A model generated the notes under the pieces. It was given only the letters and a program-made list of their open reading frames with translations, searched no databases and was not told the DNA's origin. A program made the position numbers and the translations under genes. From the NCBI GenBank assembly GCA_037349315.1, contig JBAIAC010000042.1, forward strand, positions 9,176,001-9,240,000: a stretch of 64,000 nucleotides of DNA. Reading direction: 5' to 3'. Numbering within the stretch: position 1 is the stretch's first letter; each line of letters opens with the position of its first letter. Origin of the DNA: Chelydra serpentina (taxonomy: Eukaryota > Chordata > Testudines > Chelydridae). Positions 11,001 through 23,000 of this stretch are shown piece after piece.

Positions 11001-14000
11001 TACACAGCTTTGCTAGTGAAAAGCAGCCTCTTCGGGCTCTACTCACACAGCCATTAGCATGTAAAGTCACTCCCACCAAAGTTACATGAATGCTTTCCAA
11101 GCCACGTATGAACTACATAACATACAGGGTGACACTCGCAAATTCCCCAGCCTTGTACCCGGAAACGTGCATCCTGTAGTGTCCAGCACACTACTGAACA
11201 ATGTTTAATAGTCAGTCATTTCATCAAAGGAAATGATTCTGCTGGGGTGTTTGTTAACCTGAGTACAGATTTCCCAAAGACTTCAACCAAAACACACTGG
11301 TTTAGGTAAAACAATAAAATAAGTTTATTAACTAGAGAATAGTAGATTTTAAGTGATAATAAGTGATAAGGCATAAAGGTCAGAATTGGTTACAAAAGAA
11401 ATAAAAAATAAAACCAAAAACTAATTCCTAAATTTTACCAAGCTAAGTAAGATTTGAAGGCAAAAAAGTTTCTCACACCCAAAAACTTACTGAAGTCCAT
11501 ATTAACTGGAAAGCCTTCCAGCTAGGACCAACTCTTCCACCCCCTCCCCCCACCCCAAACAGTTCAGTGATGCTCCTACTGACTTTCAAGCAATCTTATT
11601 GCTGTGAGTAGAGATGGGGGAGGAGAGGTAATGTGAAGATCACTGTCTATTATTTTATACCCTCCTCCTCTCTTTGAGGATTATCCCCCTTGCAGTGTAG
11701 ACAAAACAGTCCCTGTGTATGTGAGATTCAAAGAGTCTACGAGGAGAACTGTAAATTTCTTGTTCACACCAACTATGTATGTAATATTTGAGATGTCACT
11801 GGGGATGATATGAAAATGCTTTGTTTACAGTCCCCCTGATGGCAAATGGTTGCCTCAGCAGTTAATAGCTTTCTAACACCTGTCATCAGTTCTTTGTTGT
11901 TTCTCGGGAGCTAGTCTGTGGACATTCCCCAGAATTACAATATATTTCACTAACAAACATAGTAAAATCTCATAGCTCCATATACAATGTTAACGTACAC
12001 ATTTTAACAGAACAATGATGTTCATTGAATCATGAATTTTCAAATGATACCACACAAGGCATACTTTGTACAAAAATATATCATAACCATATAACCGTGG
12101 TGAACATGGGGGTTCAGAGTGTTATATGGGACCCAGTGTGTCACAGTGTTACATAAAGCGCAGTGCAATGAATTGTGCCCGCTGCCTTGGGGACTCCATT
12201 GTGGGGCTCTTGTGGGTTAAGGTTCTGGATTCTAAGGGATACAGTCGTGTTACACCCCTCTGAGCACAGGGGAGTTGGGGGTGTCAGGTAGCTGGTCAGA
12301 ACTCTCTGAATCTGAGGGCCAGTCTGCACCAGCTGCAGCTTGGGGATCAGTTGGAGCAGCCTAGGGACTGCCTGAATCCCAGTGGGGGATAGTTGTAACA
12401 TAGCAGAGCTTCACTCTACCCCCTCCCTAACTCCAACATGCCCATTAATTAACCATGTTAGGTAACCAGGCTAAAGGTTGGACTTTCATTGACTTAATAA
12501 TAAAGCACAGGGGAACCACATCTCCCTGTGAGAGTCTTTTAACTAGTCACAGTGTCACCACCATCGCAATGTCCTGCCTTCATTCTGCACGTGTTTGCTC
12601 CGAAGTCAATGGCACCTTCTCTTGCAGAGCTGTTTTTTCCAAGAGTCAATCCCTGGATGGTGGCTATATGGGTGAGCCTGACTCTCCTGGCTGTTCTCAT
12701 TGTCCTGGCCAGTTACTGCTTCTGGACGCAACACAGAGCGAAAGGTGAGTTAATGAGAGGGAGGAATTTGGGGTCGGGGGAGAGATAAAAATGAATAACA
12801 AAAGTGATACAGGGATTAAAGGGGTTTTGATTCCTTGTTCAGAAGAGTTTCAAGCAATGGGTGGTGGGAGAAGGGTGAACAATTACTTCATATTTGAACT
12901 GAGAAGGCTCAAATGGCTTCACCCCTCTAAAGCTCACTAAATGTGACTCTGAACTATTCCACGGGGATCAGCTCTGCTTACATTGAAACACGCGTGTGGG
13001 GCTCAGTGAGCTGGGCTTGGAGCGCCCTCATATGTAACTTGGCAAGGAAAAATTAACACAAAGTAGGAGGAGAGAGGGGATTTTTTCAGTTCCAGTTCTG
13101 CCCCCCAAGCCTGTGCATCCCCCCCATCTAGGTGAGTGGGTGCTGCGAATGGGAACGTAATGGAGAGGTTAGCAATGAATTACCTTATCTACACTGAGGC
13201 TCCTGCAGCAGCGCTTTGAAGTGTGAGTGTGGTCATGAGCAAACGTTGACAGAGAGCTCTCTCCCAGCGTTCCTGCTAATCCACCTCTGTTAGAGAGCTT
13301 ATTCCTTCACTCTCCCACTTCCCTGGTCCTTCTCGCATGAACAGAGAGCAACAATACCCGAAGTCCGAAGGTGCAAACAATTCAATGTTTATTGGGGTGA
13401 ACTTCCAGCAAGCTTAAATCCAAGTTCCTTTTTCCTTATTTTCGAATCCCAATTTACTTCCTGTTTGCCCCTAATTTATATAGTAATAGTCTCAGCTATA
13501 CCTTAACCAATCATTTTACTGAAATTTACCTAACTAATCCTAACATCTTGTAACATGATTAGCCAACCAATTATATCCCACCACCTTAATTAGTTTACAC
13601 CCAGAAAAATTAATTATACAACAAACTGAAACAATCACAGAACCAGACAGAGACCATGCAAATAAACAATAGCAAAGTGGAAACTATAATGACTCAGGCC
13701 TTGGCTACACTCACGAGTTACAGCGCAATAAAACTGCCGGCAGCGCTGTACCTCACTAACCGTCTACACTTGCAAGGCACGTACAGCGCTGCATCTCCGC
13801 AGGTATAGCGCTGCTGGTACTTCTCCTCCCTGAGAGGAATAACAGCTGTTGCATAGTGGCTGCTCCGCTGCTCCTGGAATGTAGTTGAGCAGGTTCGCAC
13901 TAACTGACCTCCGGAAGCTCCCTCTGTTTTGAAATGGCACTTCCGGGTTGGAGTTCAGAGCACTTTTCTGGAGCTGCTTTTCAAAAAAACAAACACATCT

Positions 14001-17000
14001 ACTGTTTGCAGGCAGGGGGGCTCTGTTAGGAGTGCCGGCAACAAAGTTATCTTGGAGCGAGACGGAGGGGGGCGGGCTCCGTTTCCCTGAGTTGTCTTTT
14101 ATCTGCTCTTTAAAAACAAACAAAGCCCCTGCTGTTTGCTTTCAGTGATTGAGAGAGAGGCAGGGGATGTGGAGGTGTGTAAACTTAGGAGATAATGAGC
14201 TGACACTCTGTGGATACCCCAAAAACCCACTTTCTCTCCCCACACGCTCCCTGTCACACTCCACCTCACCCCCCCATTTGAAAAGCACGTTGCAGCCACT
14301 TGAACGCCCATAATGCACCACTCCCAATACAGCTGCAAATGCCTCAAATGTGGCCACGACAGTGTGCTGGCAGCTGCCAGTGTGGACAGGCTGCAGCGCT
14401 TTCCCTACTCAGCTGTACGAAGATGGGTTTAACTCACAGCGCTGTACAGCTGCAAGTGTAGCCTTAGCCAAAACAATACAGAAGTGAGGATTTCACAACT
14501 ACATCTATAAATACATAAGGGTTTCCCAGCTGTGTCTATTGATAAGTGAGTTCTTACCAAATAGAAAACCATCAAACTAAATTTCCTTTTACATCTTCTA
14601 GGCTCTTTCCTTTCTCTGAAGGTGATAGATCGGATCCCCTTTCTAACAGCCCCAGATTGCTTTATTTCAATATGACTGGTTTGGAATGTGAGGATGTGAC
14701 AATAGGCTTCCCAGCTTGTGTCTGCCTCTGCTGCTTAGCCAAAGGGATTAGCCTAAGAACAGAACCTCAGACTGTCACAGTGAGAGAAGGCCCTTACACA
14801 GATTCTTTCTTTTATATCTCTATAACTAGCTAAATGATAAACATATACCTAAATTCTTAAAGTATAGGCCTTTACAGACAGGCCTGAATATCTATATCCT
14901 AACAACCTCCATGAGGGGAATAGCTACACTAGCTCTTTAAAGTGCTCAAACTTGCTGCACTCAGGTGGGTGACTTTTCACACCCCTGAGCCAGCAAGTTA
15001 GAGCGCTATAAAATGTAAGTGTAGACAAGCCCTAAGGCTTTATCTACACGCAGCAGCACTTTAACATGACAGTGTGGTCACGCACCAGCACTGGGAGAAA
15101 GCTCTCCCAGCACTGGGGGAAAACCACCTCTATGAGGGGCGTAGCTCCCAGTGCTGGGAACCTGTCTACACTGGCAAGTTACTGTGCTAAAAAACTTGCT
15201 GCACTCGTGGATTTTTCACACTCCTGAGCGAGAAAGTTTCAGTGCAGTAACTTGCCAGTGTAGACAAGTAAATTAACTCAGCCTGAGGCTGGGTATACAC
15301 TGCACACGTATGCACACTGTGAGCAACTCAGTGATACCAATCTAGCTCTCGGGGAGGTGGAGTACCGACACCAATGGGAGAGGCTCTCCTGTCAGCGTAG
15401 GTAGCATCTCCACTAAGCGCTCCAGCGGCGCATCTGCACTGGTGCAGCTGCAGTGCTGTAGGTGTAGACAAGCCCTGAGATCCTGCTATGGGGACAGGGC
15501 AATAAACTCTCTATTGCAGTACAAGTGCTCAGCTGTAGGTTTTCCTCTGATCACAAGGGGCAGAAATTGGCCTTCAGTGATCTGAGCATTTCTAGCAATT
15601 CTGGGGTTTTCAAAGCTTCCTAAGGGATCAGAGTACTCAATTTTGGTTTAAATTAATGGGCACCAAGTGTGCAAACCCCCAAGGCAGCTGTGAAAGTCTC
15701 AGCCAGGATTTTCTCACCTGAAGTGCTGTGTGGAAATTTACAAGTATCTGAAGAATTGGGAAGGGGAAATGTCTGTTACAACGATTTCCCAGTGAGGACG
15801 GAAGCAGGTAATTGAGAGAAGCAGAGAGGAGCTGTGCTTTGTACTTGTGAAAGCTGGAACTGCGTGTTGTACCTTTAGAACTGTCACCTGTAAGCCTTCT
15901 GTCTGTTGGAAGTGGCAGCAACAAGGGGTCGGGTTCAATATCTAGGGGTTTTTCTTCAACAATGCAACACAAAATCAGATTGAGCCCACACCCAGTAACC
16001 TGGGACAATTACACACCACCCCCTTGGCGCCTCTGAGAGACAATACTTTTCTCACAAGCACAAAGTCTCAGTGTAGAAATAAACTTTTAATAAAAGAAGA
16101 AAAATAACCTGACATTAATTTAGGGAAATACCGCAAACAGCATTCATAAACCATGAGCCAAAGACCCACCACCAAGTAAGTTGAGCAGTGTCCTTTCCCC
16201 TTGGGTTCTTAAGTCCATCAACCAAATGTCCTTTTAATGTGCCCCTCCTTTCTCTGCATCCCACTCATAGTTGTCCTTGGGTCAGTGCAGACCCAGAGTC
16301 CAGAGATGCATCTGCAGAGTTCACTTCCCACCCAGGCACATTACTAGATCCACTGCCCAGGCACTCGCTGGCCACTCCTCTTCACCAGCCACCGTGCTGG
16401 CCGATCACTGTGCTTCTTTACCAGCTACCCTGCAAGATAATTGGCACTCTGCTTCGCTTCCCCAGCCACCCTATCACATCTCCCCACCAGCCACCCTGCT
16501 GGGTAATTGATACACCAATCCAGCAGGATGTCTTCAGGTCCTCCCCATTTAGTACAGCTCTCACAATTTCAGCTGTTAGAGTGTAGAAACCCCTCTGTGG
16601 GTGCACACTAGGCACTCTCTTACATCAGAGACACTGTCCCAAAGCAAATCAAACAGACCTAAATATCAGTGATTTAAGCCCTAGGATGTATAACAAAACT
16701 CTCAATTGAATCCAAATTAACTTTGCTATAGAACAGCAAAAAGAAAAGATCAAATAAGTAGTTAACTGACCAGTTAATCTCACTAGGTTTTGGAGCCCAT
16801 GTCCGCTGCCTCGTGAGTGCCATTTAGTTGACGGTGAGTCCCTCAATCAGACAATGGCAAGTACAGTTCTGCTGCCCTGGATTCACACACCAAGGATAAC
16901 CACCATTTATTACCCTATCCCAATAACAAGGAGACTGGGGATCCCACACCAGCCAAAAGTGATCATTTGGGCAAGCAATCCCATCATGCTGGGCACCTAG

Positions 17001-20000
17001 TCAGGGTGGATGTACCCATACAAACAAGATCAGCTCTTGATGGCCTCTTAGAATATCAGGGTTAGAAGGTTATCTAGTCCAACCCCCTACTTAAAGCAGG
17101 TTCCAATCCCCAATTTTTGCCAAAGATCTCTAACTGGCCCCCTCAAGGATTTAACTCACAACCCCAGGGTTAGTAGGCCAATGCTCAAACCACTGAGCTA
17201 TCCCTCCCTCCATCACTCAATGTCAGGGGAGAGCTCATTCAGGCTAAGTCTACACTAAAAACCTCAAGTGCAGCTGCAGCAGTACTTTGATCTGACAGTG
17301 TGGTCACCCGCAAGTGCTTAAGAGAGAGCTTTCCCAGCGCTCCATGTAATCCACCTCCACAAGGGGAATAGCTCCCAGCACTCTAAGCCTGTCTTCACTG
17401 GTGCTTTACAGCACTCAAACGTGCTGCGTTCTGGGTGGGGTGTGTTTTTTCACACACCTGAGCCAGCAAGTCACTGCACTGTAACTTGCCATTGTAGATG
17501 GCTCTCAGACTCTGCTTACACACCCTGTCACCACCAGGTGTGAACTGGTTTAATTTGTGGTTTTAAGATACATTATGTGGGCTGAGTCCAGGTTAGATGG
17601 CACGGTTTAGCGGGATTTCAGGTGGTCAAGGAAGGAAAACAGGGAAAACGTCCCGTTTCCCTGAGTGTGGCTCCTTGTGGTTGGAGTAGCAAGGCTTAGT
17701 AGCCGGAGATCTGGGACATGCCCTTTCTCTCAGGGCAGAACGGCCCTGTGGCCAGAATCTATGGGGTTGCCCTTGGCCTTAAGGCAGTGAGGCCCCATGG
17801 CCAGAGTCAATATGGCTGACCCTGTCCTTAGGGCAGCGAGGCCTAGAAGCCAGAGTCAATCAATCCGGGGCTATAGCACCCAGTGGCTCTAGCCTCCAGT
17901 AGTAGTGCCCAATAGTCACCATCTCAGGCAGTAGCACCCAATATCCCTCGGGTGGCCGTTGCATGCAGTGGTAGGTGCGGGAAGGGGTAGGGGGACCCAT
18001 GTGCACCCTACTCCCCTGGGTCCCAATCCAGGACACTGTGAAACCAGTAGTCCTGGTTTCAGGTTCAGGTTCCAACCTCAACAAATGCTTTTCCTGGGCT
18101 GCTTCCCAACCATGATTCCAACTCCGGCATTTCCTCCCCTGGCAGTGGCTGTCTGTCTTCCTCTGTCTCCGCGGTCAACCGGGGTCCTGCCAGGAACTCG
18201 GCGTCTTCAGCCTCCACAGTCGGCAGCTCTAGCAGCTTCCTGGGAGGAGCTCAGAGCGTGCGTATGCTCTCTTCCTCCGTCAGCCCAGACTGCAGGGGTG
18301 GATTTACAATAAAACACAAGGTGCCCTGGCATGAGGCCCCCCAACGACTGGGGGCCCCAGGGCCGGGCAGCTGAAGGGGCAGAAGCTTGCTCCTGCCAGC
18401 TCCTGGAGCTCCTTCTGCAGGCTCCGCCCACCCCCACTGGCAGCCAAGCTCCCCTCTCCCCCACCTCCTCCTCCCCTGAGCATGCCGCGTCCACGCCCCG
18501 CTCCCTCCCTCCCAGCGCTTCCCCCGCCACCAAACAGCTGCTTGCTCAGGGCACTCCAGGAGGGAGGGTGGGAGAGAAGGGGTGGAGCGGGGCCACAGCA
18601 CGCTCGGGGGAAGAGATGGGGCTGGGGCAGAGACATGGGGAAGAGGGTGGAATTGGGGCAGTGTAGAGCAGAGGCAGGGCCCCCACACTCCCTCTAAACA
18701 ACCTCCCTCCAGGCCCCTGACCTAAGCCTCTCAGGGTTACCACACCCAGCCCCCTGCCCTCCCTGACTCCTGCACCCCCCACAACCCCTGCCCTGACTCC
18801 AGCATCCCCTCACACACCTCCAGCCCCCTGCCCTCCCTGACTCCTGCACCCGCCCCACATTCCCAGCCCCCAAAACCTCATGCCCTGACTACTATGTGTT
18901 CTCACATCCCCACCCCCACCCTGAACACCAAATTGGAGCTCCTGCACCTGCCCACAACATTCCCACCTGCACCTCTCGCACCAAACAGGAGCTGCCCTAG
19001 GTGAGTGCTCCACATCTGAACCTCCTGCCCCAACCCTGAGCCCCCTCCCACATCCTAACTCCTGGTCAGACCCTGCATCCCAATGTTTTTTTACATTTTT
19101 TTTACAAAGCGCTCCTATACAAAGCACTTTACAAAAGTTAGCTAATGGTACAAACAATATTTGGAATGATCATTAAATGGTCTGCCGAGACCCTCAGCGA
19201 TTTTCAAGTGGTCTGTGGAAAAAAAAATTAGACTACAAAAACAATCAAGGTACCTCACTTTATTTTCATTTACTTCCTATTACTTATAAGAGGAGGATGA
19301 AGAAAAAACATGAAAAACTGGGGGGGGGGAGAGGGGGAAGGGAGATAAGAGAATGTTCTTTTTTCTTGTCTGAGTCCCGAGGGGGGGCCCCAAAAATGTA
19401 GCTGAGCACAGGGCCCCACTAACTCTAAATCCGCCACTGCTAGACTGGGCTGAACTGCTCCCTTGTATATCAAACGTCCAGTTGGAGCGTGTCCAGGAGG
19501 GGCGAGGAAGCATGGCCTCTTGCACCTATATGCCGTGTACAACCCTTGTTGAGCCAGTGCAGGATTGATACGCCCATCACCCAGGGATTCACTCATTTTC
19601 AGTCATATGCAAAATTTGTCTATGTGTCCAGGGAGAATTAGGTTGGGCTCATTTCCAACCACTAAAAAGTCAGAAAAATGAACTGTCACTGTCTTGTTCC
19701 CTGGCCTTTCAGAGAATTATCCCACCAGCTGCCAGAGAAGTGCCGCCGAGGAAGGGAAAACAAAAAACAAAAAAACCCAGAGTGCCACCCCAAGAATGGC
19801 CGAAGTGCCACCCCTTCTGATTTGCCACCCCAGGCACCAGCTTCCTTAGCTGGTGTGTAGAGCCGGCTCTGGGTATCACTAGGATCAGGGGAGAGGCTAG
19901 GATGCAGCCAGCCAGACCCTATCCCTTATCCAGCTCAGGCCAATGCCCCATTCCCATCGCTCACTTCCCTCCCCCATCCCCACAGTCAGGAGCTGGGGAG

Positions 20001-23000
20001 AGCTGGGGCTGGCCAGGGGATGGGCACAGAGGGGAGCAGACAGGGAACTGGATTAAAAAAAAGACCTCTTCTCTCCCCTGCAACAGCCAGATCAAACAGG
20101 AGTGCGACGAGGCCCAGGAAGCGGGAATGGCTCCTGGGGGAGACACTTAGAGCAGCTCCTAGAGGTGATGGTCAGTGGGGGAGGGAAGTGAGGGATGGTC
20201 AGTGCAGGGATATTGAGACAGATCTCGCTGTGTGTCCTGTTTGTCTGTCTGCCTCACTTTCATAGTTACAGCACAATTACGTTAATATCTGGAACTGCAC
20301 CATAAATACGACGGTGAAATCTCACCTCTCACTAGGATGACCAGACAGCAAGTGTGAAAAATTGGGACAGAGGATGGGGTGGTGGGGGGGTAATAGAAGA
20401 AAAAGACTCAAAAATTGGGACTGTCCCTATAAAATCAGGACATCTGGTCACCCTACCTCTCACCCTTTTCTCCCTCTAGAGACCCTGCAATCGGATATGG
20501 AGAGTGAGAAAGGTCAGTGTCTGGGCCCATCACATTAGCTGGCAGCAGAGTTATGCCCATAGCCCTTGTCTACACTGCGGGGGGGATCGACCTAAGATAT
20601 GCAACTTCAGCTACAAGAAAAGCGTAGCTGAAGTCGACATATCTTAGGTCGACTTACCTCACGTCCTCACGGTGCGGGGTCAACTGCCGCTGCTCCCCTG
20701 TCAACTCCGCTTCCGTCTCTCGCCGGGGTGGAGTACAGGAGTCGACGGAAGAGCGATCAGGGATCAAGGTATCGTGTCTACACTAGAGTGATAAATTGAT
20801 CCATGATAGATCGATCACTACCCGCTGATCCGGCAGGTAGTATAGACGTACCCATAAACACAACAGGGTGAAATCTCGCCATTATTAATTAACGGTTGGA
20901 ACAATTTCCCAAGGGTTGTGGGGGATTCTCCAGCACTGGCAGTTTGTAAATCAAGATTGGATGTTTTTCTAAAAGATCCTCTCTAGGAATTATTGTGGGG
21001 AAGCCGATGGGCTTGCGTTATAAAGGGGTCAGACTAGATGATCACAAGGGTACCTTCTGGCCTTGGAATTTGTGAATGATGAATCATCTCTTGCCCTTTT
21101 CCCCCTCTAGAGACCCTGCTATCTGAACGGGAACGAGAGAGAGGTCAGTGTCTGGGCCAGTTACAAAATTAACATTATCCTCATAAACACTACAGGTGAA
21201 AGTCTCACCTCTCCCTCTTTTCTCCCTCTAGAGACTCTGCAATCTGAGATGAAGAGACAGAAAGGTCAGTGTCTGGGATGGGTTGGATGGGTTGAACATT
21301 TCATGTCATGTCTGTGAAGTCAGCTCAGTCGAGCCAACGTAAGTGAATTGAAAGCCAGATTTACTGCCAGTGGAGTCACAGTTTAACACCTTGAGCTCAA
21401 TTTTAGCAGGTGGAGTTACAGCCTGTTTGAATGAGTGATGGGGAACATCTCCATCTCGACACCAGAGCCCAAGCAGTGAGCTCAGGGGCTGCTCGTGCTG
21501 ACACAAAGAGGCTCTCTGAAGGGTGAAGGGCCCATTTGTCCTAATAAACCCCATGGAAATTACAGAAATGGCACCTTGAGCCCAGGGCCCTGAATACACC
21601 AGCCCAGCTCAGTCAGTCTCGTTGCTGGAGATGGTGGGTACATCTACAGTGAAAAAAACCACCCATGGCTGCGAGTCTCTGAGCCTGGGTCAACTGACTG
21701 CAGGGCTAAATCTAGCAGTGTAGCCGTTCCCACTTGGGCTGGAGCCCAGGCTCTGAGACCCTCCCCCTGGCCGGGTTTCAGAGTCCAGGTGACCAACCTG
21801 AGCAGGAACGTCTATACTGCTATTTTCAGTTGCCCCAGACTCAGACCCACTGCCACAAGGTTTTTTGCAGTGTAGATGAACCCGGAGAGACTTGTCCAGT
21901 GTTTGACAGGCTCACTCACCTGAGAACCCCCTGTGTTTTGACCCTTCCGTGCCCATGTAATATGGGTGGGGGTGGGATTTCAGCCTCAGTGATCCACCCA
22001 CAACGTTAGCTCCACCCTGCAGTGACTCCTTACAATAACCATACAGGTCTGGTCAATGCAGAGCAGTGTGTGTGTAGTTCTACATTGAATGAAACTGATG
22101 TTTAAAGGCACAGAATCTTTTTCAATTTTGCTCTCAAGATGTTACTACAGGACAGAGTTAAGGTTGTTTAGATGCCTTAGGTGCATTTCTAGACCTATCT
22201 CCCACTTTTATAATTTAACCATAATTTGTATTTTCTGGGTGTATAACACTTGGTTTGGGAATAATTACACCATTCCTCCTGTAATGTGTTTTACCCTTAA
22301 GTTACAAGTATGTTCTCTCAGCCTTAGCTCCTCATTAATGTAGTTTTATCTGGGAATTGCATTGTGCATTATGGCCCGAATCTATGAAGAAACTTAGTCA
22401 CCTAAAGCCCAGACATAGGCCTCTCAATCCCAGTTTTAGGCACCGTGATCCACAAAACCCCACTTGGCTGAAACCTACCCCTGTAGGCGCCTAAACTCAC
22501 CCTCTCGGGTGTAAAAGTTCTCTCAGTGTCTAAGTTTCTGCCTCTGGGCATGTGGAGCACACAGCTGACTTTCTACAGACCTCTGGGCACCTATCTCCCA
22601 CTTGTGCCCCTAGCAACACACAAACTGAGGGGAGGAGCATCTAGCTCACTTAGGTCAACCAGACAGCAAGTGTGAAAAATGGGGACGGGGGTGGGGGGTA
22701 ACAGGAGCCTATATGAGAAAAAGACCCCAAACTTGGGACATCTGGTCACCCTTATCTCACTCGTGGGGCCTGATCCAGTAGATTTGCTCAGAGGCCACCG
22801 AACAGCACATAGAATGAGATGGGCGATGGAGAGGCAGTGAGCCTCCTTTGTAACATTTAGTCCAGGGGTTAGGGTACCCACCTGGGCTGTGGGAGACTCT
22901 GGTTCAAGTCCACCATCTCTGCCAGATGAGGAGAAAGCATTTGAAGAAGGATCTTCTAGCTCTCAGGACAATGTTGTAACCACTGGGCTATGGGACATTC

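Larger units (their letters stand above)
13193..15032. mobile_element. Harbinger-type MITE split by an LTR insertion
   Basis: Left part 13193-13287 (ccttatctacactgagg... to ccacctc) and right part 14905-15032 (acctccatgagg... to gtgtagacaagccc) join to form a sequence parallel to the intact relative at 17243-17503, which has the same internal block cagcgctcc...ccacctcca. The gap is the LTR at 13288-14904, bounded by a repeat of acctc. Confidence 0.75.

Noticed and set aside
17129..17211. Possible tRNA gene on the minus strand
   Set aside because: Box A and B are present but the sequence continues into a CR1-like tail and cannot form a good cloverleaf; it is a SINE. The same holds for 58930-59000.
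18251..18688. 145-codon minus-strand frame and overlapping partners
   Set aside because: Inside the hAT element 18293-19439; a related copy at 48340 does not preserve the frame.
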